This document shows positions 26,256 to 33,452 of a stretch of DNA of 35,103 bases, piece by piece (position 1 is the stretch's first letter; each line of letters begins with the position of its first letter). The stretch is from Rhodospirillaceae bacterium. GTDB taxonomy: Bacteria > Pseudomonadota > Alphaproteobacteria > GCA-2731375. The DNA lies in NCBI GenBank assembly GCA_002731375.1, contig PCBT01000002.1:162580-197682 (forward strand). The letters are read 5' to 3'. The position numbers and the translations under genes are program-made. Below the pieces are notes generated by a model. It saw only the letters and a list, made by a program, of their open reading frames with translations, had not been told where the DNA came from and did no database searches.

Positions 26256-27836
26256 CTATATGGGTGAAACCGCGCGAACGTGCGGTGGCAGTTTGCTGGG
26301 CCGCCGGGGTGGGCAGCGATCGAATGTATCGCAGAGTATCCGCCGGGTTTGGCGCGGATCTATGACCTCGTCGATGCCGAATGCCTCCGCCGCGCGCAGG
26401 GCGCCGAGCTGGCTTTTGAATATATCGATGATTTCTTGGCGCCGGGCGGCGGGGTCTTCTGCCGCTTCGTAGTCCTTGCGGTAGGCCACATCAACGGAGC
26501 CTTCAACAGACATGGCGCAAATCTCCGCCGAGGGCCAGGCAAGGGAGGCATTGTTGTCGTACGACCGCCCCCCGCCCATGGCGTAGTAGCCGCCACCATA
26601 GCCCTTGCGCAGCACGATGGAGACGCGGGGCACCGTGGCCTGGCCCATTTCGAAAAACAGCCGGCCGGAGCGGCGGCCAAGCCCGGACTTTTCTGCCTCC
26701 GAGCCGATGGCAAAACCGGGCAGGTCGATCAGCATTACCAGGGGTAGGCCAAAGGCATCGCAGAGCGCTATGAAGTGGGAAGCTTTCTCGCACGCCTTGA
26801 CATCCAGCATGCCGGCCAAATGCCGCGTCTGGTTGGCGACAAAGCCCACGGGCCGGCCATTCAGGCGGACGAAGGCGGTGACGATATTGCGGGCATAGGA
26901 CGATTTCTTTTCGCAGACGCTGTCCCTGTCGCTGATCAGTTCGATAATCCGGCGCACATCGTATGATTTGCGCGGGTTGGCGGGAATAATTTCCAGCAAT
27001 TCCTCTTCCGCGCGGTCCACGGGATCGTCCGTTGCCGTGATGGGGAGCGGTTCTTGGGCGTTGGCTGGCAGGTAGGAGAGAAAACGCCGCACGGCGGCCA
27101 GGGCTTCGTCCTCGGTATCCACGGCCAGATCGGAGATGCCGTAACGGTCGGTCTGCATCATGGCCCCACCCAGGGCCTCTTTATCGATATCCTCCCCTAG
27201 GCCCGCCTTGACCAGGGCCGGGCCGGCCATGCCCATGGTTGCTTGACCGCGCACCATGACCACGAAATCGGCCAGGGCGGCGTAATTCGTCGGTCCCGCG
27301 AAACCCTGGCCTAGTATGGCCATGGCCTGAGGTACCCAGCCTGAGTTGCGGGCCAGGTATTGAAAGACCGGTGAGCCGGAGGCGAAGTGGCGGCTGTCCT
27401 GGCCGTCCTGAATGCGGTGGCCGCCGCCTTCCAGAAGCGCCACCAGGGGGACACCGTCGTCGGTCGCCTTGGTAATGCCGCGGTTGGCCTTGTGGGAGCC
27501 GTGCCGACCCGTGCTGCCGCCCAACACGGTGTAGTCTTGGGATATAATGGCGGTGGGCCGGCCCGCGATCAGGCCGCTGCCAATGATGATGCCGTCCGCG
27601 GGTGCGACAAGGTCCTTGTTGAAGCCGGTATCGCGTAGGGGTTCCACGAGGGAGCCATATTCGTGGAAGCTGTCATCATCACACAGCTTGGTGATCCGCT
27701 CCCGCGCGGTGTATTTGCCGTATTTGCGTTGCCGGGCTACGGCATCGGGCCGGCCAACGTCGAGAACCTCGCGGCGGGCGTCCTCGATGTTTTTTAACAG
27801 TTCCCGCCCGTTGCTGTTTTCTCCGCCCGTTCTCAT
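26256..27836 (-). CDS. Acyl-CoA carboxyltransferase, copy B of a tandem pair
   Basis: 526-residue paralogue of the following gene. Same order of motifs: 'YTARERITKLCDDDSFHEYG', 'GQGFAGPTNYAALADFVVMV', 'MLIDLPGFAIGSEAEKSGLG', 'VLRKGYGGGYYAMGGG'. Divergence from copy A is concentrated in the first 165 or so residues and at positions near the acyl pocket ('GTAFDNNATF' in A, 'GRSYDNNASL' in B), whereas the rest is about nine-tenths identical by eye. GGGAG lies 6 bases before ATG 27836. It follows the racemase-like gene after 76 bases. The likely role is carboxyl transfer to or from an acyl-CoA; the substrate is unknown. Confidence 0.93.
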   Translation of the reverse strand: MRTGGENSNGRELLKNIEDARREVLDVGRPDAVARQRKYGKYTARERITKLCDDDSFHEYGSLVEPLRDTGFNKDLVAPADGIIIGSGLIAGRPTAIISQDYTVLGGSTGRHGSHKANRGITKATDDGVPLVALLEGGGHRIQDGQDSRHFASGSPVFQYLARNSGWVPQAMAILGQGFAGPTNYAALADFVVMVRGQATMGMAGPALVKAGLGEDIDKEALGGAMMQTDRYGISDLAVDTEDEALAAVRRFLSYLPANAQEPLPITATDDPVDRAEEELLEIIPANPRKSYDVRRIIELISDRDSVCEKKSSYARNIVTAFVRLNGRPVGFVANQTRHLAGMLDVKACEKASHFIALCDAFGLPLVMLIDLPGFAIGSEAEKSGLGRRSGRLFFEMGQATVPRVSIVLRKGYGGGYYAMGGGRSYDNNASLAWPSAEICAMSVEGSVDVAYRKDYEAAEDPAARRQEIIDIFKSQLGALRAAEAFGIDEVIDPRQTRRILCDTFDRCPPRRPSKLPPHVRAVSPI

Positions 27837-27912
27837 GAAGTACTCCCGAAAAAAACTATGACCGCGGCTCGGCTGATTATTAGTCAGGCGGTGGCGGTCA
27901 AACGTGCGGTGT

Positions 27913-29079
27913 CTAACCCTTGAAAGGTTCCGCCTGAACTACAGCGCCGGAGTCCAGCAAGGTGCCGATTTCATCGTTGGAGAAGCCCCAGTCGGACAGG
28001 CCTTCCTTGGTGTCCTGACCTAGGGAGGGCGGCGGTCCTTGCACGCCCGCCTGGGTGCGGGAGAATTTCGGCGCCGGGCCCGGTTGGGTCACGCCGGAGA
28101 CCTCGACAAAGCTGTCCCGCGCCGTGTTTTGCGGATGGCCGGGCGCTTCCGTCATGGACAGCACGGGGGCGAAACAGATGTCCGAGCCCTCCATGATCTC
28201 GCACCATTCGTCGCGGGTCTTGGTCTTGAAGACCTCGGCATAGGTTTCCTTTACCTGGGGCCAGCTTTCCTGGTCCATTTGCGGCGGCAGGTCCATTTTG
28301 TCCATGCCGGTTTTTTCCAGCAGTTCGTCATAGAACTTCGGCTCGATGGAGCCGATGGAGACATATTTGCCGTCGGAAGTCTCGTAGGTGCCATAGAACG
28401 GCGCGCCGGTATCCAGAATATTGGTGCCCCGGTCATCGGTCCAGAACCCTGAGCCATGCATGCCGTAGATCGGCAGCATCAGATAGGCGGAGCCTTCCAG
28501 CATGGAGGTATCGACCACTTGGCCCTTGCCGGACCGTTGCGCCTCCCACAAGGCGGCCATGACGCCAAAGGCCAGGAACATCGCGCCGCCGCCGAAATCA
28601 CCGGTTAGGTTAAGGGGAGGGATGGGGCCGCTGTCCTTGGTGCCGCAGGAATACAGCACGCCGGAAAGGGCAATATAATTGATATCGTGGCCGGCGGCAT
28701 GGCTTACGGGGCCGTCCTGGCCCCAGCCCGTCATGCGGCCATAGACCAGCTTTTCATTGCGGGCCATGCAAACATCGGGTCCCAGGCCCAGACGCTCGGT
28801 GACGCCGGGGCGGAATCCTTCGACCAGGGCGTCGGCGCTTTCCACCAGACGCAACACGGTTTCGATGCCATCGGGGTGCTTCAGATCCACGGAAACCGAT
28901 TGCCGGCCACGGCCGAGGACGTCAAAGGCAGGGTTTTTGCCGGAAATCCCCAGGCCCGACGGTGCGGTGCGGTCGACACGGATGACCTGTGCGCCCATGT
29001 CCGATAGCAAGGTGGAGCAAAACGGCACCGGTCCGATACCAGCCAATTCAACGATCTTCATTCCCGCCAACGGTCCCAT
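27913..29079 (-). CDS. Alpha-methylacyl-CoA racemase-like CaiB/BaiF protein
   Basis: 388-residue family III protein of the AMACR branch, which epimerises 2-methylacyl-CoA esters rather than transferring CoA. The three residues used by Mycobacterium tuberculosis MCR appear in context: H131 in '[13 protein letters not shown]', D161 in '[16 protein letters not shown]' and E246 in '[11 protein letters not shown]'. The N-terminus is '[19 protein letters not shown]'. GAGGAG lies 7 bases before ATG 29079. It is the first gene of the minus-strand run with two carboxyltransferases and an SDR, suggesting breakdown of a 2-methyl-branched acyl-CoA, such as an isoprenoid or sterol side chain. The residue roles are known from the family; the pathway is inference. 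Confidence 0.9.
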   Translation of the reverse strand: MGPLAGMKIVELAGIGPVPFCSTLLSDMGAQVIRVDRTAPSGLGISGKNPAFDVLGRGRQSVSVDLKHPDGIETVLRLVESADALVEGFRPGVTERLGLGPDVCMARNEKLVYGRMTGWGQDGPVSHAAGHDINYIALSGVLYSCGTKDSGPIPPLNLTGDFGGGAMFLAFGVMAALWEAQRSGKGQVVDTSMLEGSAYLMLPIYGMHGSGFWTDDRGTNILDTGAPFYGTYETSDGKYVSIGSIEPKFYDELLEKTGMDKMDLPPQMDQESWPQVKETYAEVFKTKTRDEWCEIMEGSDICFAPVLSMTEAPGHPQNTARDSFVEVSGVTQPGPAPKFSRTQAGVQGPPPSLGQDTKEGLSDWGFSNDEIGTLLDSGAVVQAEPFKG

Positions 29080-29344
29080 GGCGTCTCTCCTCTATTTTAC
29101 CCAAGGCACATATTTCATCTCTTGAGTGACCATAGCGGATGGGAGCCATTGGGGGCAAATGCCCCGGACTGAGTGTGGCCGGCGCTTCTGCTATCCGGTC
29201 GTCCACTGTCCAAAGATTCTGGCGTATTTCCGCGAATCGAAAAATTATTCTGTTAATTTTTAATGACAAAGATTAACAAAACCTTGCGGAGCAGGAATTC
29301 GCGCCCCGCAATGTCCCAAGCATGGCATATAGGAGCGAAATTCC
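29080..29344. other. Divergent promoter region with inverted repeats
   Basis: 265 non-coding bases between the racemase-like gene and the small conserved gene, which face apart. It contains the palindrome GGGGCAAATGCCCC (29152-29165) and an inverted repeat TGTTAAT/ATTAACA (29251-29257 and 29272-29278) in an AT-rich stretch. Either could be an operator; neither matches a regulator motif I can name. Confidence 0.4.
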
Positions 29345-29686
29345 ATGCCGCCAAAACAAAATCCCTTGCGCTTAAACAAGCTACAGTTGAAAACATTGAC
29401 GTTATTTCAAGAGCTTGCGCTTTCGCCCGAGACGTCGTCGGTGCGGGAGGATGGCGGCACCTTGATCACCTCGCTGCCCCAGCCCCATGGTAACCATTTT
29501 CACCTAGGTGAAGGCGTCGTCATGGCATCGGACGCAACGGGCTTGAAAAACCAAAGTGTTTGGCGCGCGTTGGAACGTAAGTTATTGATCGAAAGCAATT
29601 TTCCCATGGCACTGATCCTGACCGAGGCGGGCAAGTCTTATGACACCGGCCTGCGGGAAAAGATCCTGCATCTGGCCGATCATTAG
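29345..29686 (+). CDS. Conserved hypothetical protein (113 aa)
   Basis: Small cytoplasmic protein without signal or membrane segment. Notable blocks are 'NPLRLNKLQLKTLTLFQELA' at the N-terminus, a His/Gly-rich middle 'LPQPHGNHFHLGEGVVMASD', and a C-terminal 'VWRALERKLLIESNFP' that looks like the recognition end of a small winged-helix-type fold. I recall similar unnamed proteins in other Rhodospirillales, which supports a real gene; the function is unknown. AGGAGCG precedes the ATG. The H-x3-H-x-H cluster in the middle might bind a metal, which is only a suggestion. Confidence 0.75.
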   Translation: MPPKQNPLRLNKLQLKTLTLFQELALSPETSSVREDGGTLITSLPQPHGNHFHLGEGVVMASDATGLKNQSVWRALERKLLIESNFPMALILTEAGKSYDTGLREKILHLADH

Positions 29687-29698
29687 TCTGAAACCGCG

Positions 29699-30073
29699 TT
29701 ATTCAATCCCGTTCGCCCGTTGCACTTCGCGGACGAATTTGATAATCGCCTCAGCTTCCATGCGCCTGACCTTGGGTTGCGGCACCATATCGCCGAAATT
29801 CCAGTGGTGTTGCCGGGTCCCCCTGGCGATGGCGAGCAGAAACGCCGTGTCGCCATGGTGGTTGGGCTCGTAAATCTTATGGATCAAGAGCGGGCCCTTG
29901 TCGGTGCCGTTGGCTTCCACGCCATGGTATTGGGCGCAGTTGTTAAAGAATGACCATTGGCCCACCTGGGCCACGGTGGATAGTTTCGGCATCCGCACTT
30001 CAATCGCTTCGGCACGGGGCGGTGAGCCGGCGGACCAGCTGGCGGCGGCCGTAGCGGCGGCAACGATAATCAT
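29699..30073 (-). CDS. c-type cytochrome-like protein with altered haem motif
   Basis: 124-residue protein with an Ala-rich signal-like N-terminus (residues 1-23) and the layout of a small class I cytochrome c. The haem motif reads 'NNCAQYHGVEANG': C46 and H50 are present but the second cysteine is replaced by Y49 (TAC on the minus strand at 29927-29929). The later 'NFGDMVPQP' supplies the expected axial Met (M96). The rest of the domain is well kept, which suggests recent loss of one thioether bond or an atypical single-cysteine haem attachment. It follows the ferredoxin gene on the same strand after 61 bases. No obvious ribosome site; the start could be another codon upstream in the same frame, as the frame is open to about 30115. 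Confidence 0.75.
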   Translation of the reverse strand: MIIVAAATAAASWSAGSPPRAEAIEVRMPKLSTVAQVGQWSFFNNCAQYHGVEANGTDKGPLLIHKIYEPNHHGDTAFLLAIARGTRQHHWNFGDMVPQPKVRRMEAEAIIKFVREVQRANGIE

Positions 30074-30134
30074 TGCAAAGGCCGAAGCATTCGCCGTTTT
30101 GGCGTCGTTTCAATGACATGCGGCGCGTTCCCGG

Positions 30135-30455
30135 CTAATATTGCCGTTCTGGCACACGCACGACCATGCCGTCCATGGCGTCGGTAATTTGAATTTGACA
30201 GGACAGCCGGCTGTTGGCCTGCAGATCGGCGGCGAAGTCTAGCATGCCTTCCTCCAGTTCGGACGGCTCGCCACAGGCCTGCAACCAGGCATCGCCAACG
30301 TAAACATGACAGGTGGAGCAGGCACAAAGGCCGCCGCATTCCGCCATCACGCCCTCGACCCCGTTATCGATGGCGCCGTCCATCAGGGTTCGCCCCGCGC
30401 GCAATTCGGTCACCCGTTCCGAGCCGTTGTATTCAATGTAAGTTACTTTGACCAT
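30135..30455 (-). CDS. 2Fe-2S ferredoxin, adrenodoxin type
   Basis: 106-residue vertebrate-type [2Fe-2S] ferredoxin. Cluster ligands are C40, C46, C49 and C86 in the C-x5-C-x2-C-x36-C spacing, visible in 'ECGGLCACSTCHVYV' and 'RLSCQIQI'. C44 is an extra cysteine. Such ferredoxins deliver electrons to cytochrome P450s, Rieske oxygenases or the ISC Fe-S machinery. ATG 30455 (MVKVTYIEYNG) is preferred to an upstream in-frame TTG because family proteins begin there. It is transcribed away from znuC, with a shared intergenic region of 136 bases, and upstream of the cytochrome-like gene. No partner oxygenase or reductase is adjacent. Confidence 0.94.
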   Translation of the reverse strand: MVKVTYIEYNGSERVTELRAGRTLMDGAIDNGVEGVMAECGGLCACSTCHVYVGDAWLQACGEPSELEEGMLDFAADLQANSRLSCQIQITDAMDGMVVRVPERQY

Positions 30456-30572
30456 GATCACATAATAGAACAATTACAGTTTAGAACCCATAAATCCGGG
30501 ACGCTTTTCCCGCCATGACCTGGGTCAAGTCAGTGACAGGTTGGCAGGCAAAATTCTGGGCAAATCGGATAA

Positions 30573-30591
30573 AATGATATAACATAACATT
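30573..30591. promoter_or_regulatory. Zur-box-like palindrome directly before znuC
   Basis: 19-base imperfect palindrome, AATGATATAACATAACATT; 14 of the 18 non-central positions match their symmetric partner. It resembles the AT-rich palindromes, with an ATGTTATAACAT-like core, described for alphaproteobacterial Zur. Its last base abuts the ATG of znuC, and the zur gene is third in the same operon, so zinc-dependent self-repression is expected. It could also influence the divergent ferredoxin gene. Confidence 0.7.
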
Positions 30592-31446
30592 ATGAATATT
30601 CAGGCACAGTCTGACGAGGCGAAACTCGCCGAAACAGGAATACACGAGGGCCGGGATCAAGCTACCTTGGTGGCCGCCGAGGGCGTGGGGATGAGCTTTT
30701 TGGGGCGGCAGATACTTTCCGGCGTTGATTTGATTGTGAACCGGGGCGAAATCGTCACCCTGATTGGCCTGAACGGTTCGGGCAAGTCGACCCTGGCCCG
30801 CATATTGCTAGGCCTGATTCAGCCCGGCGCCGGGCGAGTCTGGCGGGCGGCACATTTGCGCCATGGCTATGTGCCCCAGAATATCACCATTGATCCGGCC
30901 ATGCCCTTGACATTACGGCGTTTCCTGACCCTTGGCGGCAAGGTGGCGGAGGCTGATCTGATGGCGATTATGGATGAGGTCGGACTGCCAGACCGCCTGA
31001 GCGCGCAGGTCGCCGGTTTCTCCGGCGGTGAAATACACCGCGCCATGCTGGCCCGGGCACTATTGCGCGAGCCCGATTTTCTGGTTTTGGACGAGCCCAT
31101 GAGCGGCGTTGATGTGGCCGGGCAGGGGCAGTTGTATCAATTAATCGAAAACGTCCGTGATCGTTACAATTGTGGGGTGCTGTTGATTTCACATGACCTG
31201 CATGTGGTGATGGCGGCGACGGATCGGGTGATCTGCCTGAACCATCATGTCTGTTGCACCGGGCGGCCCGATGCCGTTGTCGGCGATCCGGAATTCCGCG
31301 CCCTGTTCGGTGCGGCGGTGGCGGACCGCTTGGCGCTGTACCATCATCACCACGACCATGACCACGACGCCCACGGCGATGTGATACCCCTGCAAGATGG
31401 GCACGGGCATGGCGGGCATGATCATAATGGGCATGGGCATGATTGA
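30592..31446 (+). CDS. znuC: Zinc ABC transporter ATP-binding protein ZnuC
   Basis: ATPase of the ZnuABC high-affinity zinc importer, 284 residues. Walker A 'GLNGSGKST' (59-67), Q-loop 'GYVPQNI', signature 'FSGGE' (143-147), Walker B 'FLVLDEP' (163-169) and switch H201 are all present. The last 36 residues form a tail with 13 histidines ('HHHHDHDHDAHGD' and 'DGHGHGGHDHNGHGHD') that probably binds zinc. The ATG at 30592 touches the Zur-box palindrome, leaving no room for a ribosome site; translation may be leaderless or start at a later TTG. znuB overlaps or directly follows. The binding-protein gene znuA is not in the window. Confidence 0.94.
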   Translation: MNIQAQSDEAKLAETGIHEGRDQATLVAAEGVGMSFLGRQILSGVDLIVNRGEIVTLIGLNGSGKSTLARILLGLIQPGAGRVWRAAHLRHGYVPQNITIDPAMPLTLRRFLTLGGKVAEADLMAIMDEVGLPDRLSAQVAGFSGGEIHRAMLARALLREPDFLVLDEPMSGVDVAGQGQLYQLIENVRDRYNCGVLLISHDLHVVMAATDRVICLNHHVCCTGRPDAVVGDPEFRALFGAAVADRLALYHHHHDHDHDAHGDVIPLQDGHGHGGHDHNGHGHD

Positions 31447-31453
31447 GGATTTC

Positions 31454-32239
31454 ATGCTGCGTGCCTTGTTGGGCGGCCTTGGCGTTGCCGGGGTGGCCGG
31501 ACCGCTGGGTTGCTTCGTGATCTGGCGCCGCATGGTCTATTTCGGCGCCGCCCTGGCGCATTCGGCCCTGCTGGGGGTGGCGCTGGGCCTGGCATTAGGC
31601 CTGCCGGCGGATCTGGGCATCGCGGCCCTGTGCCTGCTGATGGCCCTGGGCTTTCTGGCCCTGGACCGTAGTCGATTGGTGGCGTCGGATACCTTGTTGG
31701 GTATCTTGGCGCATGCCTCCCTGGCCCTGGGGCTTTTGGCCTTGGCCCTGATGGAGGGGCTGCGGGTTGATCTGATGAGCTATCTGTTCGGCGATATCCT
31801 GGCCTTGAGCCGGACGGATGTATGGATCATTTACGGCTTGATGGCGGCGGTCCTGGGCGTTTTGCTGGTGTTTTGGCGGCCCTTGCTGTCGGCGACCATT
31901 GACGAGGATTTGGCCCGTGTTGAAGGCCTTGCTACGGACCGTTTGAAGTTGATTTTTACCCTTTTGATGGCCCTCGTTATCGCCATCGGGATGAAGGTGG
32001 TGGGTATTTTGATGGTCATATCGCTGCTGATTATCCCAGCCGCGACGGCACGGTGGCTGGCGTCCAGCCCGGAGCGCATGGCGTTGCTGGCGGCACTATG
32101 TGGGGCATTGTCGGTCATCCTGGGATTGCTGGGCTCTCATATTTGGGATTTGCCAACTGGCGCGGCCATCGTGGCGGCGGCGACGGGGCTGTTCCTGCTG
32201 TCGCTGCTGGCGGGCAGCCGCTCTGGCCGGATTGAATAG
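31454..32239 (+). CDS. znuB: Zinc ABC transporter permease ZnuB
   Basis: Polytopic inner-membrane permease of the ABC-3 family, 261 residues, partner of ZnuC. Hydrophobic helices fill the whole length, with typical stretches 'YFGAALAHSALLGVALGLAL' and 'MVISLLIIPAATARWLASS'. The start is placed at ATG 31454 because GAGG lies 5 bases before it; an in-frame ATG at 31439 would overlap the znuC stop. It is followed 19 bases later by zur, giving the order znuC-znuB-zur that is common in alphaproteobacteria. Confidence 0.94.
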   Translation: MLRALLGGLGVAGVAGPLGCFVIWRRMVYFGAALAHSALLGVALGLALGLPADLGIAALCLLMALGFLALDRSRLVASDTLLGILAHASLALGLLALALMEGLRVDLMSYLFGDILALSRTDVWIIYGLMAAVLGVLLVFWRPLLSATIDEDLARVEGLATDRLKLIFTLLMALVIAIGMKVVGILMVISLLIIPAATARWLASSPERMALLAALCGALSVILGLLGSHIWDLPTGAAIVAAATGLFLLSLLAGSRSGRIE

Positions 32240-32258
32240 GTGAAGGGACGAGCAAACC

Positions 32259-32771
32259 ATGAGTAATCAGAATGTGGAAAATCCTTTCGTTCGGCCCGGC
32301 CACGACCATGCCAGCTGTATCAGCGCCGCGTTGGATGGGGCAGAGGCGGTCTGCGCCAGGCGCGGCGGCCGCCTGACCCCCTTGCGCCGGCGGGTCTTGG
32401 AACTGGTCTGGCGCAGCCATCAACCCATGGGCGCCTACGACCTGCTGGCCCTGTTGCAGGATGAACGGGGCCGGGTGGCCCCGCCCACGGTCTACCGCGC
32501 CCTGGATTTCCTCTGTGCCCAGGGCTTGGTGCACCGTCTGGACAGCCTGCAGGCGTTTATCGGTTGCGGCCATGCTGGTGGTGATGGCGATGGTGGTGGC
32601 GACGGCCAGCACCCGGCGCATTTCCTGATCTGCCAGGATTGTGGCGTCGCTGTTGAAGTGCGCGACGGCCAATTGAACGGGGCCATCAACCATTTGGCTG
32701 GACGCACCGGTTTTGCCATTGCGGACGAGACCATAGAGCTTCGCGGACGCTGCGCCGACTGCCAAAACTAG
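32259..32771 (+). CDS. zur: Fur-family zinc uptake regulator Zur
   Basis: 170-residue Fur-family repressor. The winged-helix domain shows 'RLTPLRRRVLELVWRSHQP' and 'APPTVYRALDFLCAQGLVH', the DNA-recognition helix region. Structural zinc sites are the CxxC pairs 'CQDC' and 'CADC' in the dimerisation domain; regulatory ligands probably include the His cluster in 'HPAHFLICQDCG'. There is a glycine/aspartate-rich insertion (GGDGDGGGDG) in the middle. Location directly after znuCB and behind a Zur-box-like palindrome supports Zur rather than Fur. It presumably represses the whole operon when zinc is sufficient. Confidence 0.93.
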   Translation: MSNQNVENPFVRPGHDHASCISAALDGAEAVCARRGGRLTPLRRRVLELVWRSHQPMGAYDLLALLQDERGRVAPPTVYRALDFLCAQGLVHRLDSLQAFIGCGHAGGDGDGGGDGQHPAHFLICQDCGVAVEVRDGQLNGAINHLAGRTGFAIADETIELRGRCADCQN

Positions 32772-32795
32772 CGCCATAGGCGGATCACTAAATGG

Positions 32796-32921
32796 GCGGA
32801 ATTCAACGGCACCAACCTGATCGTGGCCAGCGCCGCGAACCTGTCGGTTCTGAGCACGATTGACGGCGCCACCATCGCGGTGTCGGCCCAGATCATGGAT
32901 CCGACCACGTTGGCCGGGCGG
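32796..32921 (+). pseudogene. Flagellin-like fragment
   Basis: A 42-codon open stretch reading 'AEFNGTNLIVASAANLSVL' and 'STIDGATIAVSAQIMDPTT' resembles the variable-to-D1 part of flagellins, where 'FNGxNLL' is typical. It has no start codon, no D0 helices and nothing else flagellar around it, so if real it is a scrap. The match is short and was judged by eye only. Confidence 0.4.
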
Positions 32922-32997
32922 TTTCACGTTTTTGGGTCCGCAAGCGTGCCGTCTTGCGCTATATCAAGGGTCAACGGGAGAGGCGTGGGCGGATAGT

Positions 32998-33450
32998 GTG
33001 AGATATCTTCGAAAACTGCTTTGGCTACTTCTGGTGCTCTGGGCGGGTGCGCCGGCGGCTGCCGGCTCCATCGATGAAGTGACCGTGGTCACGGCCCAGG
33101 CGCGGCACCATTTTCAGGTGGAATTAGCCGCGACGGAGGCGGCGCGGCGCAAGGGTCTGATGCACCGCAGCGAATTGGCCGCGGACGCAGGAATGTTGTT
33201 TATCTTTCCACGCAGTGAGCCGCAGAGTTTCTGGATGAAGAATACCCTGATCCCGTTGGACATGCTGTTCCTCGCCGGCGATGGCCGTATCATGCATCTT
33301 CATCACAATGCTCAGCCGCATTCCCTGACGCCGATCAGCTCGAATGTGGACGTGACGGCGGTATTGGAAATCAATGGCGGCCTTAGCCGCCGCCTGAAAA
33401 TTAAGGTAGGAGACCAAGTTTTGCACCCTAGTCTGACGAGACGAAATTAG
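32998..33450 (+). CDS. DUF192 family secreted protein
   Basis: 150-residue protein of the DUF192 family. From GTG 32998 it begins with a signal peptide ('VRYLRKLLWLLLVLWAGAPA', cleavage probably after the AAAG run), so it is exported. The mature part carries the family motifs 'RRKGLMHRSELAADAGMLFI' and 'FWMKNTLIPLDMLFL', then 'VDVTAVLEINGG'. The reaction is unknown. The upstream ATG at 32860 gives an unlikely N-terminus, so the GTG was chosen; GGAGAGG lies about 12 bases before it. The gene ends just before the broken thioesterase gene. Confidence 0.9.
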   Translation: MRYLRKLLWLLLVLWAGAPAAAGSIDEVTVVTAQARHHFQVELAATEAARRKGLMHRSELAADAGMLFIFPRSEPQSFWMKNTLIPLDMLFLAGDGRIMHLHHNAQPHSLTPISSNVDVTAVLEINGGLSRRLKIKVGDQVLHPSLTRRN

Positions 33451-33452
33451 GC

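Noticed and set aside
29152-29165. GGGGCAAATGCCCC as a terminator
   Set aside because: No T-run on either side and it lies between two divergent starts, so a terminator makes little sense.
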